A stretch of DNA of 64,000 nt, taken from assembly GCF_017916325.1 (NCBI RefSeq), contig NC_090162.1:260501-324500 (forward strand), in the 5' to 3' direction. A program made the position numbers and the translations under genes. Source of the DNA: Leishmania martiniquensis. Lineage: Eukaryota; Euglenozoa; Kinetoplastea; Trypanosomatida; Trypanosomatidae. The notes below the pieces were generated by a model, which saw only the letters and a list, made by a program, of their open reading frames with translations, was not told the DNA's origin and did not search any database. Shown here piece after piece: positions 20,593-31,763 of this stretch; within the stretch, counting starts at the first letter, position 1; each line of letters opens with the position of its first letter.

Positions 20593-23500
20593 GTTTTTTC
20601 TGCCGCGCATGTGAGCCCACAGTAACTCCCTCGCCGTTGCAGTTTCTGGTGGGAAGGTTCTCTCGGAACATCTGATGCAACACCCGAACATCCATTATGC
20701 GCACCGCTGAGCACGCACGAGCCCTTCGCCTCTCCACTGAAACTCTTTTCACCTGCTCCGCAGTGCCTGGCAGAATGCCTCGATGCCTCACGCCTTCCTG
20801 CCACCCCGAATCTTCACCCCCTTTCTTGTACTCGCCTCTTTTCACTCTATCCGTAGCTACCTTACCCCAAGTTTGGCGCTCCGTCTCCCTCCCTCCCTGC
20901 TTCGTAGCCGTGCTCCTATACGTTTACATGCATTTTTTTTTGCCTTCACCTTCGTCTGGTCTCATCAACTCTCATTGACGCGAAAACACGAACACACGCG
21001 CGCGTGCTTTTTTTTCGGCTGCTCATACCTTCGCTGTTCGCTCGTCAATAGAAAACAAGCGATTAGCACGAGGGCATCTCCCCCCACCCCCACCCGACCC
21101 CGGCGCACCACCCCTTCTACGCAGAACACAGCTTTGTCGATTATATGTGACACAGGCGGCAGTACACACGAAAACCGTCGCGTACGAATCCCACGGACTG
21201 AGCGGCGCAGGGCGTGGGCGCGCTGAAGGGAGAGGCAACAACCGCTCTCCTCAACGATCATCACCACATCAGGCAAACAAAACGCCGTGAGGAAACGAGT
21301 GAACGAGGAGAGAGGTGTAGGGGGAGGGGCGACAGGTGCTGAGAACGAAGGCATTGTGCTGACAGTTTTTTTGCTCTTGTACTCGGCGCACGCTTGTGTG
21401 TGTGTGTGTGTGTATGTTACCACTGTTTCGATTCCTGCAAAGGGATTCACGAATTTAGTGACGAGCAAATAACAACAAAAAAAAGCTGCACGACTCTCTC
21501 TCTCTTTCTCTTTCTCTCCTTCGCTCATCCTCAATCTCTGCGCTACAGACAACAGCCAACGCATCTATCTCTACCGCATTGTCCTTCATCCCCTTCTCTC
21601 CTACACGCGCAGTCGTGGCAGGCTTCGAAGCGCTGTTTTGCCATCCTTGCTACTAGACTCGTCGCCACCACCCTCTGTGTTTCCCTCGCGTACTGTCTGC
21701 TTGACCGCCTCCGGCTCCCCATCACTTCACCCCGCCGCACCACTGATACCTCCCCCCCTCCTCCTCCTCCCCACCGTACTCTTGGGGACGCTTTCGGTTG
21801 TTTGCTGCTGTTTCTTTGTTTGGTGAGGCGTGTGTGTGTGTGCGTGTGTGTGTGTGTATGTGTGGTGGTATGCATCCCCGTATTTTCTCCTTCTGTAAGC
21901 AAACGCCTGCGTCTCTTTATTCTTCTCCATCGCCCTATTGCAGACCCCTGTGAGAGCAAAAGCAGAGCAAAAAACAAACACACACACACAACAGAAAGCC
22001 GCAGACACCGCTCATCCACGGCAGCTTTTTTCTTCGTGGGTGACGAATCCCCGTTACGTTATCGCACACGAAAAGACGGCGGAAGCGCTGACGCCATTGG
22101 TTTTTACTTCTGTTGTTCTGTCGCTGCGCTTCTCTTTTTCTGCCTGCTTCCAGTGAGAAAAACATTTTTTTCTTTCGAAATCGTCGCTGACTGCCCCCCT
22201 CCCTCCCCCCTTTTACTTCCTCCTCATCGTCTCCTTTCGTTTCGGTGCGCCTCTCCCCTGCTGGTGCCTGTCTTGTGAGGTGGCAAGAGAGCTGCAAAAC
22301 GTAACGATCAGAGGGCGCACTACGCAGAGACGATACGCTGTTTTTTTTCTCTTCTTTTCCTTCTTCTTTCTTCGCTCGCTGCTTGTTGTTTGTGCCGAAC
22401 GGGTCTTACGCCAGTCAAACGAATCAACAAAGAAAAAGGCGGGCACAAAAAGCAGTGTGGTATTCAGAGGGATACGAAAACGGTACGAACTTAGAGAAAC
22501 GCGTTTGTCAGAGGCATCAAGACACATTTGCCCAGACAAAGAGGAGGGTCGTTCCGCACGTGCACCAGTACCGAGAGGTTTCTGTTCGCGGTTGGGTTAG
22601 TTACGTGTGTTCTGCTTCGAGCCTCCGCGCCTGTTTTCTCTTTGCTCTCTGTAGCTCTCCTCTTCCCCTCTTTTTTTTTTTCAGCTTCTTTTCGTGTTGC
22701 TTTTTTTACTTTTTTTTCTCGCTCCCCTCACCTCTACGCACGCAAATCTTTGCCTTCCCCTCTGCGCCTCGACTCCCGTACCTGTTCCCTTCTTCCCCTT
22801 TGCGTTTCCTTTTTCTGTTGGCAGTCCCCATTACTATCTTCCGCTCACCCCCCTCCCCTCCCCTCCTCCCCTCCCCCCTCTCTCTCTTCCGCCTTTCCTC
22901 TTGTGACTTCATTTGACTAACGCCTCCATTTCCGTGTTTCCCACCACCCCCTCCTCGTACTGTGCATCATCTCTTTATTATTGCTATTATTAGTCAGCTG
23001 TTTGGCCAATCGTGGGTGTGTCTTCCTCTTATACAGCGATTTTGTGCGTTGTTAGCTCGTCGGCTTCCATTCACCCTCGCACTTCTCCTCACTTCACTTT
23101 TTTTTGTTTTCCCTTACGTTGTGAACTGGCTGTCTCTCTGTACCTGTGCGTTTGTGTGTGTGTGTGTGTGCCGGTGTGAGAGTACGACGCCCCCCTTTGA
23201 CTCTATCGCGTGTTCACGTAGAGAAAACCGAAAGAGGAAGCGACCGTTACGTTTGCCCTCACTTCTGGCCTTTTTCGTTGTGTCTTCAGCGTCTCCTTTG
23301 TACGTCTCGCTCTCTGTCTCTCTATCTGCGTGTGTGTGTGTGTGTGACGGTCCTCCGCTACTTTTGTTCTCTGTTTTAGTAACTTATTTTTTCCCCTTCT
23401 TTCGCTTTTTTTCTTCATCGCTATAGAGCTTTGCTGCCCCTCGCCCGGATAGTAAGTGTGTCCATTTTGTGTGCATGCGTGCTTCTCTCCTCTCGAGCTT

Positions 23501-24065
23501 TTGTTTGCCTTTAGGCTTCAACATTTTCGTGATTCTCGTCTTCTAGACTGCCCACTCGGTGTGCTTTGGTTACGGACGCTCGCCTTCGCTGTACTCTTGT
23601 CTCTCTTGTAGCCTTATTGTGTGCCTCTCCTTCCTTTCCTCTGCCCCCCCTCTCCCTTTCTTTACGTTCCCTCTCCTCGGCAGCACGTTTGTGATTGTTC
23701 TTTCGTTCTTCTGGAGGTGTCGCCGTCGCGACGGCGTCGCGATTGCCCACTCAGCTCTTCCCCTCTCCCCCTCACGCCTCTAGTCGTCTCTCCCCCTCAC
23801 TCTCTCTCCCTCTCGCTCTCACTCGTACTGTAGCAGTCACTCTCTGTGCGTACGTGCCAGATTGCGTCTCTCCCTCTTCTTTTTCTACCTTGGACTGCAC
23901 ACCTCTCTTCGCGCCTTTTGTGTGATTTCTGAGCTTTTTTTTTCGATCTTTTATGTCCACTGCCTTATTGCATCGCTCTCTCTCTTTCCCTTTTCACGTG
24001 TGTTTGCGCATCTTGTGTTTGACCCCCCTCTTTCATCTCGCGTTCCCTCTCACCACTTCCACTCC

Positions 24066-24090
24066 CTCCACTCCACTCCACTCCACTCCA
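24066..24090 (+). repeat. Pentanucleotide microsatellite (CTCCA)5
   Basis: Five perfect tandem CTCCA units within the pyrimidine-rich spacer. Confidence 0.9.
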
Positions 24091-24827
24091 CTCTTCTGCC
24101 ACGGCCTTGTGCGCGGCGATTCACCCCCACCCCCTTCTCCTCTTTCTCTTCCTGTCCTCACGCTCTCTTACACGAATTCACACAATCGTAGGGCCTTTTT
24201 CCCCGTCTTCTGAGGTCCACTACTGTTCTGTTTTTGTGTGTGTGTGTGTCACTCGCTCGCTTTTTTGGTGCCATACCGCCCCTCCTCTAGCCTAGCAGCT
24301 CTGCACGCCAACCCCCCTGCAGCATCGCGTCTCTTTGTCCAAACGTGTTGTCCTTTTCTTTTCTTCGTCTGTGCGTTTTTTTTTTGTGGTCGCCGTCCTT
24401 TCGGTAAGACTTTCTGTGCTCTTCGCGTGATCTCTCTGATACGTGTGTACACGAAGGCGTGTGTGTCCATTGGCTCAAAACACACAAGCATTTTTACACT
24501 CCTGGTGTCGAGTGTGCACGTGCTTGTGCGCCAGCGAGTCACGCGTGTGTGAACTCCTCTGCAAGTGGTTGTTTCATTTTTTGTCGTTGGCGTGCTTTTT
24601 CTTTTGTTTTGGTGTGTCTGCGTGCCATCGCTGCGTGCCTCGTTAGCTGTGTCTGACCTCATCTAGTATTCTGCTCTTCCCTCTCTCTTCTTTCATTCTC
24701 TGTGCAGCTCTTCTTGCCCATCTACCCCCCCCCCCCACACACTTTTCCCCTTCCCCTGCTGCACCTCACCTTCTCCTCTCGGCTCCATTTTTGACGCATC
24801 CTCACGGCTTTTGTGTTTCGTGTCTGT

Positions 24828-24829
24828 AG
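24828..24829 (+). promoter_or_regulatory. Candidate trans-splice acceptor AG
   Basis: AG after a T-rich stretch, 16 nt before ATG 24846. The AG at 24706-24707, after a long CTCTTCC-type tract, is an equally good candidate. No ATG occurs between either site and 24846. Confidence 0.45.
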
Positions 24830-24845
24830 CGGCGCAGCTTCCATC

Positions 24846-26222
24846 ATGCAGAGCCGCGATAGCAGTTATCCCTCACAGCAGCCGTTCGGCAGCGGAAGAG
24901 TGTTGAGCGGCCCATCTTCGGTCACGGCGAATTCCACCTGCTCGCCGCCGAACCCTCCAAGGCCACTTGGGTTCACCTCACAGCCAGGCGGAACGCCTTC
25001 GCAGCAGCAGGATCTCCTCGCTAATTCGATGCACGCTGAGCCACAGCAGGCGAACTACCAACCGGTCCCTAGGCGTCACAGTAGCTGTACCCTGATTTCG
25101 CTGGGGGACAGCCCCATCAAGGTCACCTGCCTAACCAAGGGCAGTGCCCGCTCCCCCTATGTGACGCCGATGCCGAGCGACGTAGTTGCCGATACGGATC
25201 GCAGCGGTCGACACAATCCCTACAGCTTCAGCTACTCAGGTACCTCTAGCCCCCTGCAGTTGTCTACGCCGACGCACTCGCCGCAGGGTAGTCCCTCCGA
25301 CGTCTGGTCCGCTCCGTCCCGCAGGATGCTGCGCGGTGCCCCGCACTACCGCAGAGATCCCCCGGCCGCAGATGAGCGTTGCATACATGGCCACTGCCCT
25401 CCTCTCGACACACCGTTCGAGCTCCCACCAGAAGTGGTGCACCGCTCCTTGAAGGATCGCTGCCGCTTCATTGAGTTCCCTGCGAGTCTCAGCGCCACGA
25501 AGGCAGGCACCCCCGCCCACAACGCGATCAACGGCACGAACTCGAGCTCGAACGGCAGCAGCGGCAGCGCTGGCTCTGGCGAAAACACTCTCCCAATGGC
25601 GCTTTTCATTGGCCAAGTGCGATTCGAGACGACGTCAGCGGAATTGCTGTGGCTCGTGCATCGTACCTGCGGAGCCTGTGCGAGCCACTTGGAGAGCCGC
25701 GGCGCCGGGTGCTACCTGCTGTACTGCAAGAGCGAGGCCGATCTCAGGCTCGTTCGCAGCCTGCACAAACGCGTTCTCTTCGACATTGGAGGTGTATGGC
25801 TCGCGCGCACGGCAAGCGAAGTGGACGCCATGTGTGAGTACATTGCTCTGGACGCGCCGCTACTATCCAAGAAGGCTCGCCTGCCGCGTGATTCAATGGT
25901 GGTTGAGGAGCTCAAGGCCGATAGCATCAACAACAGTCTTCGCCGTACTCACTTTGCCGGTGTCATTCACGAAAAACGAAATTTTAGCGGCAATGGCTCC
26001 ACGGGCCACCGACGGGGTTGTGCCCGCCCAAGCATCACGAAAGGTCTTCGCGCTGACGGCGTATCGCAAGAGGGTGGTAATGATATCCGCAAGCAGCTCA
26101 CGCAGCATCAGCAGCAGCAGCAATATAGGAGCAGAGAAGGGCTTCCGACGTATGAGGAGTCCGCTCCTCCGTACCCCGGCTACTCGCCTCAGGCTTTCAT
26201 GGAGGCCCCTCCCTACAAGTAA
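24846..26222 (+). CDS. RNA-binding protein with a single RRM and low-complexity arms
   Basis: The protein has 458 residues. The N-terminal ~200 residues are Ser/Pro/Gln-rich and look disordered. A conserved-looking segment (CIHGHCPPLDTPFELPPE, then CRFIEFPASLS) precedes a Ser/Gly/Asn linker. An RRM-like domain sits at about 248-335: LFIGQV serves as RNP2, while the RNP1 position (GCYLLYC) is degenerate, with Tyr but no usual KGFGFV pattern. The C-terminal arm is basic, with a Gln run and a Pro/Tyr-rich end. Kinetoplastids rely on such proteins to control mRNA stability and translation; the target is unknown. The start is the first ATG after either candidate acceptor. Its own 3' UTR holds a strong 18-bp hairpin and several TA runs, which could serve autoregulation (inference). 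Confidence 0.85.
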   Translation: MQSRDSSYPSQQPFGSGRVLSGPSSVTANSTCSPPNPPRPLGFTSQPGGTPSQQQDLLANSMHAEPQQANYQPVPRRHSSCTLISLGDSPIKVTCLTKGSARSPYVTPMPSDVVADTDRSGRHNPYSFSYSGTSSPLQLSTPTHSPQGSPSDVWSAPSRRMLRGAPHYRRDPPAADERCIHGHCPPLDTPFELPPEVVHRSLKDRCRFIEFPASLSATKAGTPAHNAINGTNSSSNGSSGSAGSGENTLPMALFIGQVRFETTSAELLWLVHRTCGACASHLESRGAGCYLLYCKSEADLRLVRSLHKRVLFDIGGVWLARTASEVDAMCEYIALDAPLLSKKARLPRDSMVVEELKADSINNSLRRTHFAGVIHEKRNFSGNGSTGHRRGCARPSITKGLRADGVSQEGGNDIRKQLTQHQQQQQYRSREGLPTYEESAPPYPGYSPQAFMEAPPYK

Positions 26223-26674
26223 CCGTGTAATGCCCGCCTCGGACTGGACGTCTGCGCCGAGCAGTGAGAGGTGTGTGGTCGCATCTCGACTCACTTCTGT
26301 GAAACAGACTCGCACACAGCTGGCTGGATTCTGACCACCACTCTCGCTCTCTCTCTACCACCAGTGTTCGCGGCTATCGGGCCCACGCCCTTAAAGCATG
26401 TGGCGCCAGAACGCCTCTTCTGCCGGCGTCTGCACATGCGCGCATGGCTCTGTCATGGCGTGTGCTGAGGGGTGGGGGTGCGGTGGTCCTATGACCGAAT
26501 AGATGTTCTTCGTGTTGTGTACGAGCATTGCCACTCGTGGCTGGCTTTTCTCTTTCTCTCTGTGGTGTTCACGCCCATCTATGCTCTGTCCGTCGATAAA
26601 TTTCAACAAAAGCGATGCGTTGGGTGTTGGTCTTGCCTCTCGGGATGCGTTTCCGTTCGGTGTTGCTCTTGCTG

Positions 26675-26713
26675 TTTTCCCTCGCTCTCTCTTCGAGAGA
26701 GAGCGGGGGAAAG
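26675..26713 (+). repeat. 18-bp stem with 3-nt loop (strong RNA hairpin)
   Basis: Bases 26675-26692 pair with 26696-26713 in 18 consecutive pairs, 16 Watson-Crick and two T.G wobbles (26675/26713 and 26682/26706). The loop is TCG. The inner ten pairs (CGCTCTCTCT with its complement) are perfect. It lies about 450 nt past the stop of the RRM gene. Confidence 0.85.
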
Positions 26714-26875
26714 GAGAGGGAATACACAGATATATATATATATACATATATATTAGCATCTATACATACAATGCGCGCACACAAACGCAAAAAAATGTGG
26801 GAGAGGCTACACATGATAGCTGAAGGGGCAGGCGTTTTTTGTTGTTGTTTTTATTTGACTCTCCTCCCCGGACGT

Positions 26876-26895
26876 TATATATATATATATATATA
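26876..26895 (+). repeat. TA dinucleotide run
   Basis: An almost pure TA repeat, one of several in the 3' flank of the RRM gene. Confidence 0.85.
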
Positions 26896-28838
26896 CCGCA
26901 GTGCGAGTGCGGGTGCTGCTGTGCATGTGTAAATGTGCACGTCCGCCACTTTATATATATATGGATGGTTCTTTCTATATATCTCTATCTATAACTGTTC
27001 CTGATTTCACCGATAATGATCTGGCTAAAGGTATGTGTGTCGTACTCTGTCACTCTGTCTCTCTCTCACTGAGTGTGGTCAGCTCTCCCCCCTCTCCCCT
27101 CCTTCCCCTCATCTGCCCCTACCCCCTCCCTATTGTCCTTGCGTTTCATCAGTCGAAGAGAAAAAAGCGGTGAGCAAAGAGAAAAGCATAAATGAAAGTG
27201 TAGACGTTCCAGAGAGCGGTGGCGTAGACAGCCGCGCTCAGGAATAGCACTCGTTTGATTTGCTCTTCATTTTCTTGTGTTCGCCTCCCCTGTGTCGCTC
27301 GTTAACGACCGGCATAAGAGCGTGAGGATAAGATGGGGCAAGAGTGGGACGGCGAAGGCGCGCCGACGTATGTATGTGTGTGTGTGTCTTTTTACATACA
27401 TGCATATATATATATGACTCGAAGCTCTGACGACGAGGAAAGAAAAGGAAGTGTGGGCTCAACCGTGAGCCCCTCTAGACTCCCTGTCGCTCGCATCGAA
27501 ATCGATCCTTCGGCATCTTATTTTTTCCCCCATTCGCTGACGTCGGCCGCTGCTGGCATTTTGGTTCCCGCACTGAGCACATCCTTTCATTATGCAACAG
27601 AGAAAAGGAACCTTTTCTGTATTGCTAACGACCCCTTTTGTGAGCGCGCGTGCGTGTGCAAGTATCTGTGGGTGTGCGCATGGGTGTTCTTAACCCTCTC
27701 TTGGAGCAAGTACTAAGACGATTAGGTGTCGCCATGCTGATAGGTGGAGCAGACACACGCGTACACGTATATAGGGCTGCGTACGAGCAACGCTTTGATG
27801 CAGTGACCGCTTCTCCACGCCTCTTTGTTTTTTTTTTATATTTCTCTTCGTGTTTACGCTTTCAGATGTTGTCTTCGAAGCAGAGTTTTTTTCTGTTGTT
27901 CTCCGCTCTCTGCCCAACGTGTGGGATTTCTCCGTCTGTTTCACCTTTTGCTCGTTTGTTTGTGTCATGATTAATGCATAGGGAAGCGGCGAAGAAAATT
28001 AAAAAACGAGGGAGAAAGCGCGACGATAGGCGTTGGTGTCTCTTCTCTCCACCCTCAGGCACTGTCCCTTCTTTCCTTCGTGTGCACCTTTGTGTCGAGA
28101 TCGGGTGTTGTTGTTTTCTTCTTTTTTTATATATTATTGTCCCTCTGCCATCCCTCTCCCCCTTCCCCTGACGCCCCTCTCTCGACGTCCGCAGCGTAGT
28201 GGCTACGGTTTGCCCACTCACGAATGTCTTTCTCCCTTATTTTTCTTTCGCTCATTTGCAGTGATTAGCGCTGCGCCTCCTTTCAAGTGTATGTTCTTTC
28301 TCTCTTTATCACTCTCTTGGCAGCTCACACCCACATACGTACACGCACGTCTCGCATCTTTGAACGCAAACGCGCAGACACGTAGGTTGTTTCTTGTGAT
28401 TGAAGACCACAGTTTGCAAAGGCGTAGACGAGCGGGTCAGCCTCGTCGACTGCGCCCATCTCACCGGCGGCGGGCGCAGAGCGTGGAAATCGGCATGGCG
28501 GCTTCCAGGGTGGTGGTGGCTAAAGTACCTCTCAGAGACGGCTATGGGCGAAGCAGGTGTCAGGGTGCCTTCGAGTAGAACAGAGGAGGCAGGAGCAACA
28601 TGCTGCCGTGCAAAATCTACGTGCTCGCATGTGTGTGTGTATGTGTGTCTGCCCCGCCAGATCGTCGATGAGTGAGCCCCGCATTGATCTCCATTCGTCT
28701 ATCCGCCCTCCCCCGGGTGTTCGCCTCTACGCTGTCGCTCATCCCGTTCGTGTTCACTCCTCCCCACTTTCCATCTGTGCTTCCTTTGTGCTTGAGGCAC
28801 CTTCGTCTTATCGAGGCGGACGCAAGAGTGCCATGCAC

Positions 28839-28868
28839 ACACACACAAACACACACACACATATATAA
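28839..28868 (+). repeat. CA/TA microsatellite
   Basis: ACACACACAAACACACACAC followed by a short TA run; no coding role seen. Confidence 0.85.
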
Positions 28869-29230
28869 TGGCACATAGGTGGTGATGTGCCCCCGGCAGC
28901 GGGCACGCCAAGGCACAGCGTCTGTGTGGAAGGGGATATCCTCTGTTTCCTCCCTTCGTCTGACCCTAAAGCCGACGCTCACGTCGCTCCTCCGCTGTCG
29001 TCCTGCGTCGCACGGCTGCATGTTGATCTCGCCTCTCTCTCGCCCACTCTTCATCCCACCTACCTCTGTCTGCCCTTCTCTATCTCTTCCTTCATCTCTT
29101 TCGTTGTACGCACTAAATCTTTGCTGGTCGACCTGCTGTGGCACACGTTCTAGACCAACGCTGCGCTTTTTTTTCCGCTCTCTCTCTTTCTGTGCTTCAT
29201 CACTTCGCGCGACGGCGCCCGAGCTCGTTG

Positions 29231-30583
29231 ATGGTGTTGCAGAGACAGTGTGGCGTGAGCGGGAAAGCGGCTGATGCCCTCGTGACGCTTGTTCAGAGTT
29301 GCTACCCAACCGCCGGTGTTCTCTTCACCTCAGTTGCCCACAGCGCTACCACGACATCTGTGGGTAATATCCACCTTCCAGGTACGTTTGATGCATTACT
29401 GACTGTCCTACACATACGTGAAGCTCAGCGGCAAGGTCGGAGGGTAGACACGCTTGGGTGCCAGCGCGTCCTGGCACGACGCAATATCGTCCCTGCCGGC
29501 CCTGCCGGGAATGCGGCGTGGTCATGGTGGGCGCTGCTGTACGCGGCCGATGCTGTGGACAGCCCATTTTCTGGCGTTTGTGGGCAGCCATCGCCGTCAT
29601 CCAGGGTGCCATGCGTCGGCCGGCCCATTCTTTGCTGCCCAGACGCTATCGTCTACATTGGCGGCGTCGAGACACTGGATGTGATGCGAGCTGTGGTTCC
29701 AAAGCTGGTGGAGGCGGTGCCTGCAGTTGAGACGCCGCGCAGCACCGTCGGCGCGGCTTCCGCCACACACGCAGCTGAGCGGCCGGCCCCGAAGTACTGC
29801 CGTCGAAAAGTCGACTGGACCGCCATCTGGACGGAGAAGCGGTGCGCCATGCGGGGAGTGGACTTGCTGGAGCTGTCACTGCCTGTGCCGAGCGACCTGT
29901 CCGGCTGTGGTGCCGATGCTCGTGAGCGGCTGCTCGTGTCCATTGCAAACCCTGATGTTACCTTGGCCGATTTGCAGCGGCAACCGCACAGTGGGCGGCG
30001 TGGCCCGTTTCGAACAGCCTTCGGCTTTTCTCTCCCTTGCTTGCGAGGAGCTCTGCCAGCGTCCGTGATACGTGCCGTTCGTGTGCTGCGCCGGTGGCAG
30101 CAGCACGTCGTGAGCTGCACTCCAAGCGCCAGCGCATTTTGGGTTTCGTCATTGGGCCACCTGCTGGAGGCTGCCGTCGGCGACCCAGCGTCTCCGCTGA
30201 CGCAGCGGGCGGAGGCATGCAGGCGGCAGAGGCGAAAGCTGGGGTTATCTGAGATGGAGGTGCACCACCTTTCCGCGATTGTGCGGCCCGGCACTGCCCA
30301 CGCAAGCACGGCAGAGCTGCCACCAGGGGCAGCAACGAAACTGCTGACATTTCTGCTAGCTTCCACCGTCCTACAGCTAGCGTCCACATCACCGCCTGAG
30401 ACGTGGAACAGTAGAAACTACTTTCTGCCCGCGGAACGCTTGGATGATACGATGGACGCCGAGGTGTTGCGCCGTACCATGAGCGGTGAATCTGACATAC
30501 ATCTTACCTTTCCCGTCTTCTCTAGCCTCTACCCTGCCTCGCAGGGAGACGAGCACAGCCCTTCGAGCGAACCTCCTCCATGA
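29231..30583 (+). CDS. Conserved-looking hypothetical protein, unrecognised
   Basis: The protein has 450 residues and no domain that I recognise. Its codons favour G/C in the third position like the neighbouring genes, and the frame is open well beyond chance. The N-terminal third is mixed hydrophobic with Cys, including a VPCVGRPILCCPD patch near residue 130. Residues about 285-320 are Arg-rich and helical, and the C-terminus is polar (Ser/Glu/Pro). No signal peptide or membrane helix is obvious. ATG 29231 lies 7 nt after a CCCGAG acceptor-like AG and is the first ATG of the frame; the T/C-rich tract at 29164-29200 is the likely splice signal. A SIDER-like repeat lies in its probable 3' UTR, and it is the last gene before the right-hand repeat copy. 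Confidence 0.75.
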   Translation: MVLQRQCGVSGKAADALVTLVQSCYPTAGVLFTSVAHSATTTSVGNIHLPGTFDALLTVLHIREAQRQGRRVDTLGCQRVLARRNIVPAGPAGNAAWSWWALLYAADAVDSPFSGVCGQPSPSSRVPCVGRPILCCPDAIVYIGGVETLDVMRAVVPKLVEAVPAVETPRSTVGAASATHAAERPAPKYCRRKVDWTAIWTEKRCAMRGVDLLELSLPVPSDLSGCGADARERLLVSIANPDVTLADLQRQPHSGRRGPFRTAFGFSLPCLRGALPASVIRAVRVLRRWQQHVVSCTPSASAFWVSSLGHLLEAAVGDPASPLTQRAEACRRQRRKLGLSEMEVHHLSAIVRPGTAHASTAELPPGAATKLLTFLLASTVLQLASTSPPETWNSRNYFLPAERLDDTMDAEVLRRTMSGESDIHLTFPVFSSLYPASQGDEHSPSSEPPP

Positions 30584-31248
30584 TTGCCGTTGTGCCGCTG
30601 CTGCTGGCAATGGCGAGTAGGAAAGACAGGACAGGGGCCGCGATACACACTCCAAGCCCTGGAAATCGTTTCTATGCGGTACCGGCTTGTCGTGAATGCT
30701 CTGTGGTGGTTGTGCTGCTTTCCCACGATGGTGTCCGCAGCGCCTTCTGTGCATTTGCGCCCCCTCCCTCCGACACGCACACAAACACACACACACATGC
30801 CTCAAGATGGTGGAGGAGGCTGTTGTCTTCACAGTTGGTGCGCGTATCACAATGGACACGAGAGAGCGAGAACAGGAACGTGGATCCAGAAAAATATGCA
30901 TCTGCAGACTAACTGGATTTTTTTTTTGGAGGGAGAGGGGAGTAGGGCAAGACGTGTTGGATCCCACCTGCACGATGCTCTTCACCCTGGCTTGCTCTCT
31001 CAAGCTACTCCGTGCTACCTTGGTAGCCGGGGCGCTGCAGAGCACAGATATCCCGCATCTGTGCATTTCTTCCCTTTGGCTCAGGTGCTATCCTTACCAG
31101 CGCCGTATCGGACGACGATGACGTTCGTCAGCGCTGTCGCACCTTCCCTCCCTCGCCTCCACATGCGCTCCGCTGGCTCCCCTTCTCCCTTTTGAGGACG
31201 GCTTTGCCATCCTTCTTTCACCTATACGTCGCATGCATAACGACTCTG

Positions 31249-31763
31249 GTGACAGAGGCGAGACACCACGCACTGCGAGTTGTCTCACGCACCACCACCG
31301 ACTCCGCCTGAGCGAGTCGAGAAGCCCCCTTATGTCCCTGCCGACGCCAAGCCGCCTCTGGTCGTGATAGGGGGTCCGGTGCCTACGACGTGGGCCCGTG
31401 TGGAGGGGGCGGGGGACGATTAGAGCGATGTGCCGCCTACGAATGCCGGCAGTCAGGCTCTACATGGCGTTGCGTCGGCGTGACTGTTGACTGAGCAGAC
31501 AGATGGGCCATCCTTACACCGACCAAGTGGGCAGCAGGGCCCGAGCGCATCTGCCCCGGCGCTGGAGCTGCTTAGTGGTGCGGGTCGCCTGAGCACCCCC
31601 CCCGCGAGGCGAGGCACCCGCGCGGCGGCCGGGATGATGGGAGCGGCTGGGAGGCGACCTGCGCCGGGTGTGTGTGACCGGCTGCTTTGCACTGCGCTCT
31701 CGTCCTGCCGCCGGGGCCGGCGAGAGAGGTTGTGTGTGTGTTGAGCGGCGACACGGTGACGTC
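31249..31763 (+). mobile_element. SIDER2-type non-autonomous retroposon, copy 2
   Basis: A 515-bp copy of the element at 7591-8109, in direct orientation. My base-by-base reading finds no substitution between the copies; they differ only in the C run and the GT run. The flanks are unrelated. It lies about 660 nt downstream of the stop of the gene at 29231, so probably within its 3' UTR. Confidence 0.75.

Larger units (their letters stand above)
19971..24845. other. 4.9-kb spacer dominated by a long pyrimidine-rich domain
   Basis: No credible gene. A 9-bp hairpin lies at 20569-20592. From about 21480 to 24840 the + strand is overwhelmingly T/C, broken by GT runs (21395-21413, 21830-21862, 23152-23170, 23328-23346) and a purine-richer patch at 22270-22560. 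Five tandem CTCCA units lie at 24066-24090. Open frames here are compositional. It probably comprises the 3' UTR of the LRR/CNB gene and the leader region of the RRM gene. Confidence 0.65.
26223..29230. other. Spacer: 3' UTR of the RRM gene and upstream region of the next gene
   Basis: About 3.0 kb, no gene seen. It holds an 18-bp hairpin (26675-26713), TA runs (about 26729-26752, 26876-26895, 26952-26961, 27403-27413) and a CA/TA run at 28839-28868. T/C-rich stretches run at 27060-27140, 28030-28180 and 29010-29110. Confidence 0.65.

Noticed and set aside
21394..22278. 294-codon + strand frame
   Set aside because: It begins in a GT run (Cys-Val repeats) and continues through T/C-rich DNA; compositional.
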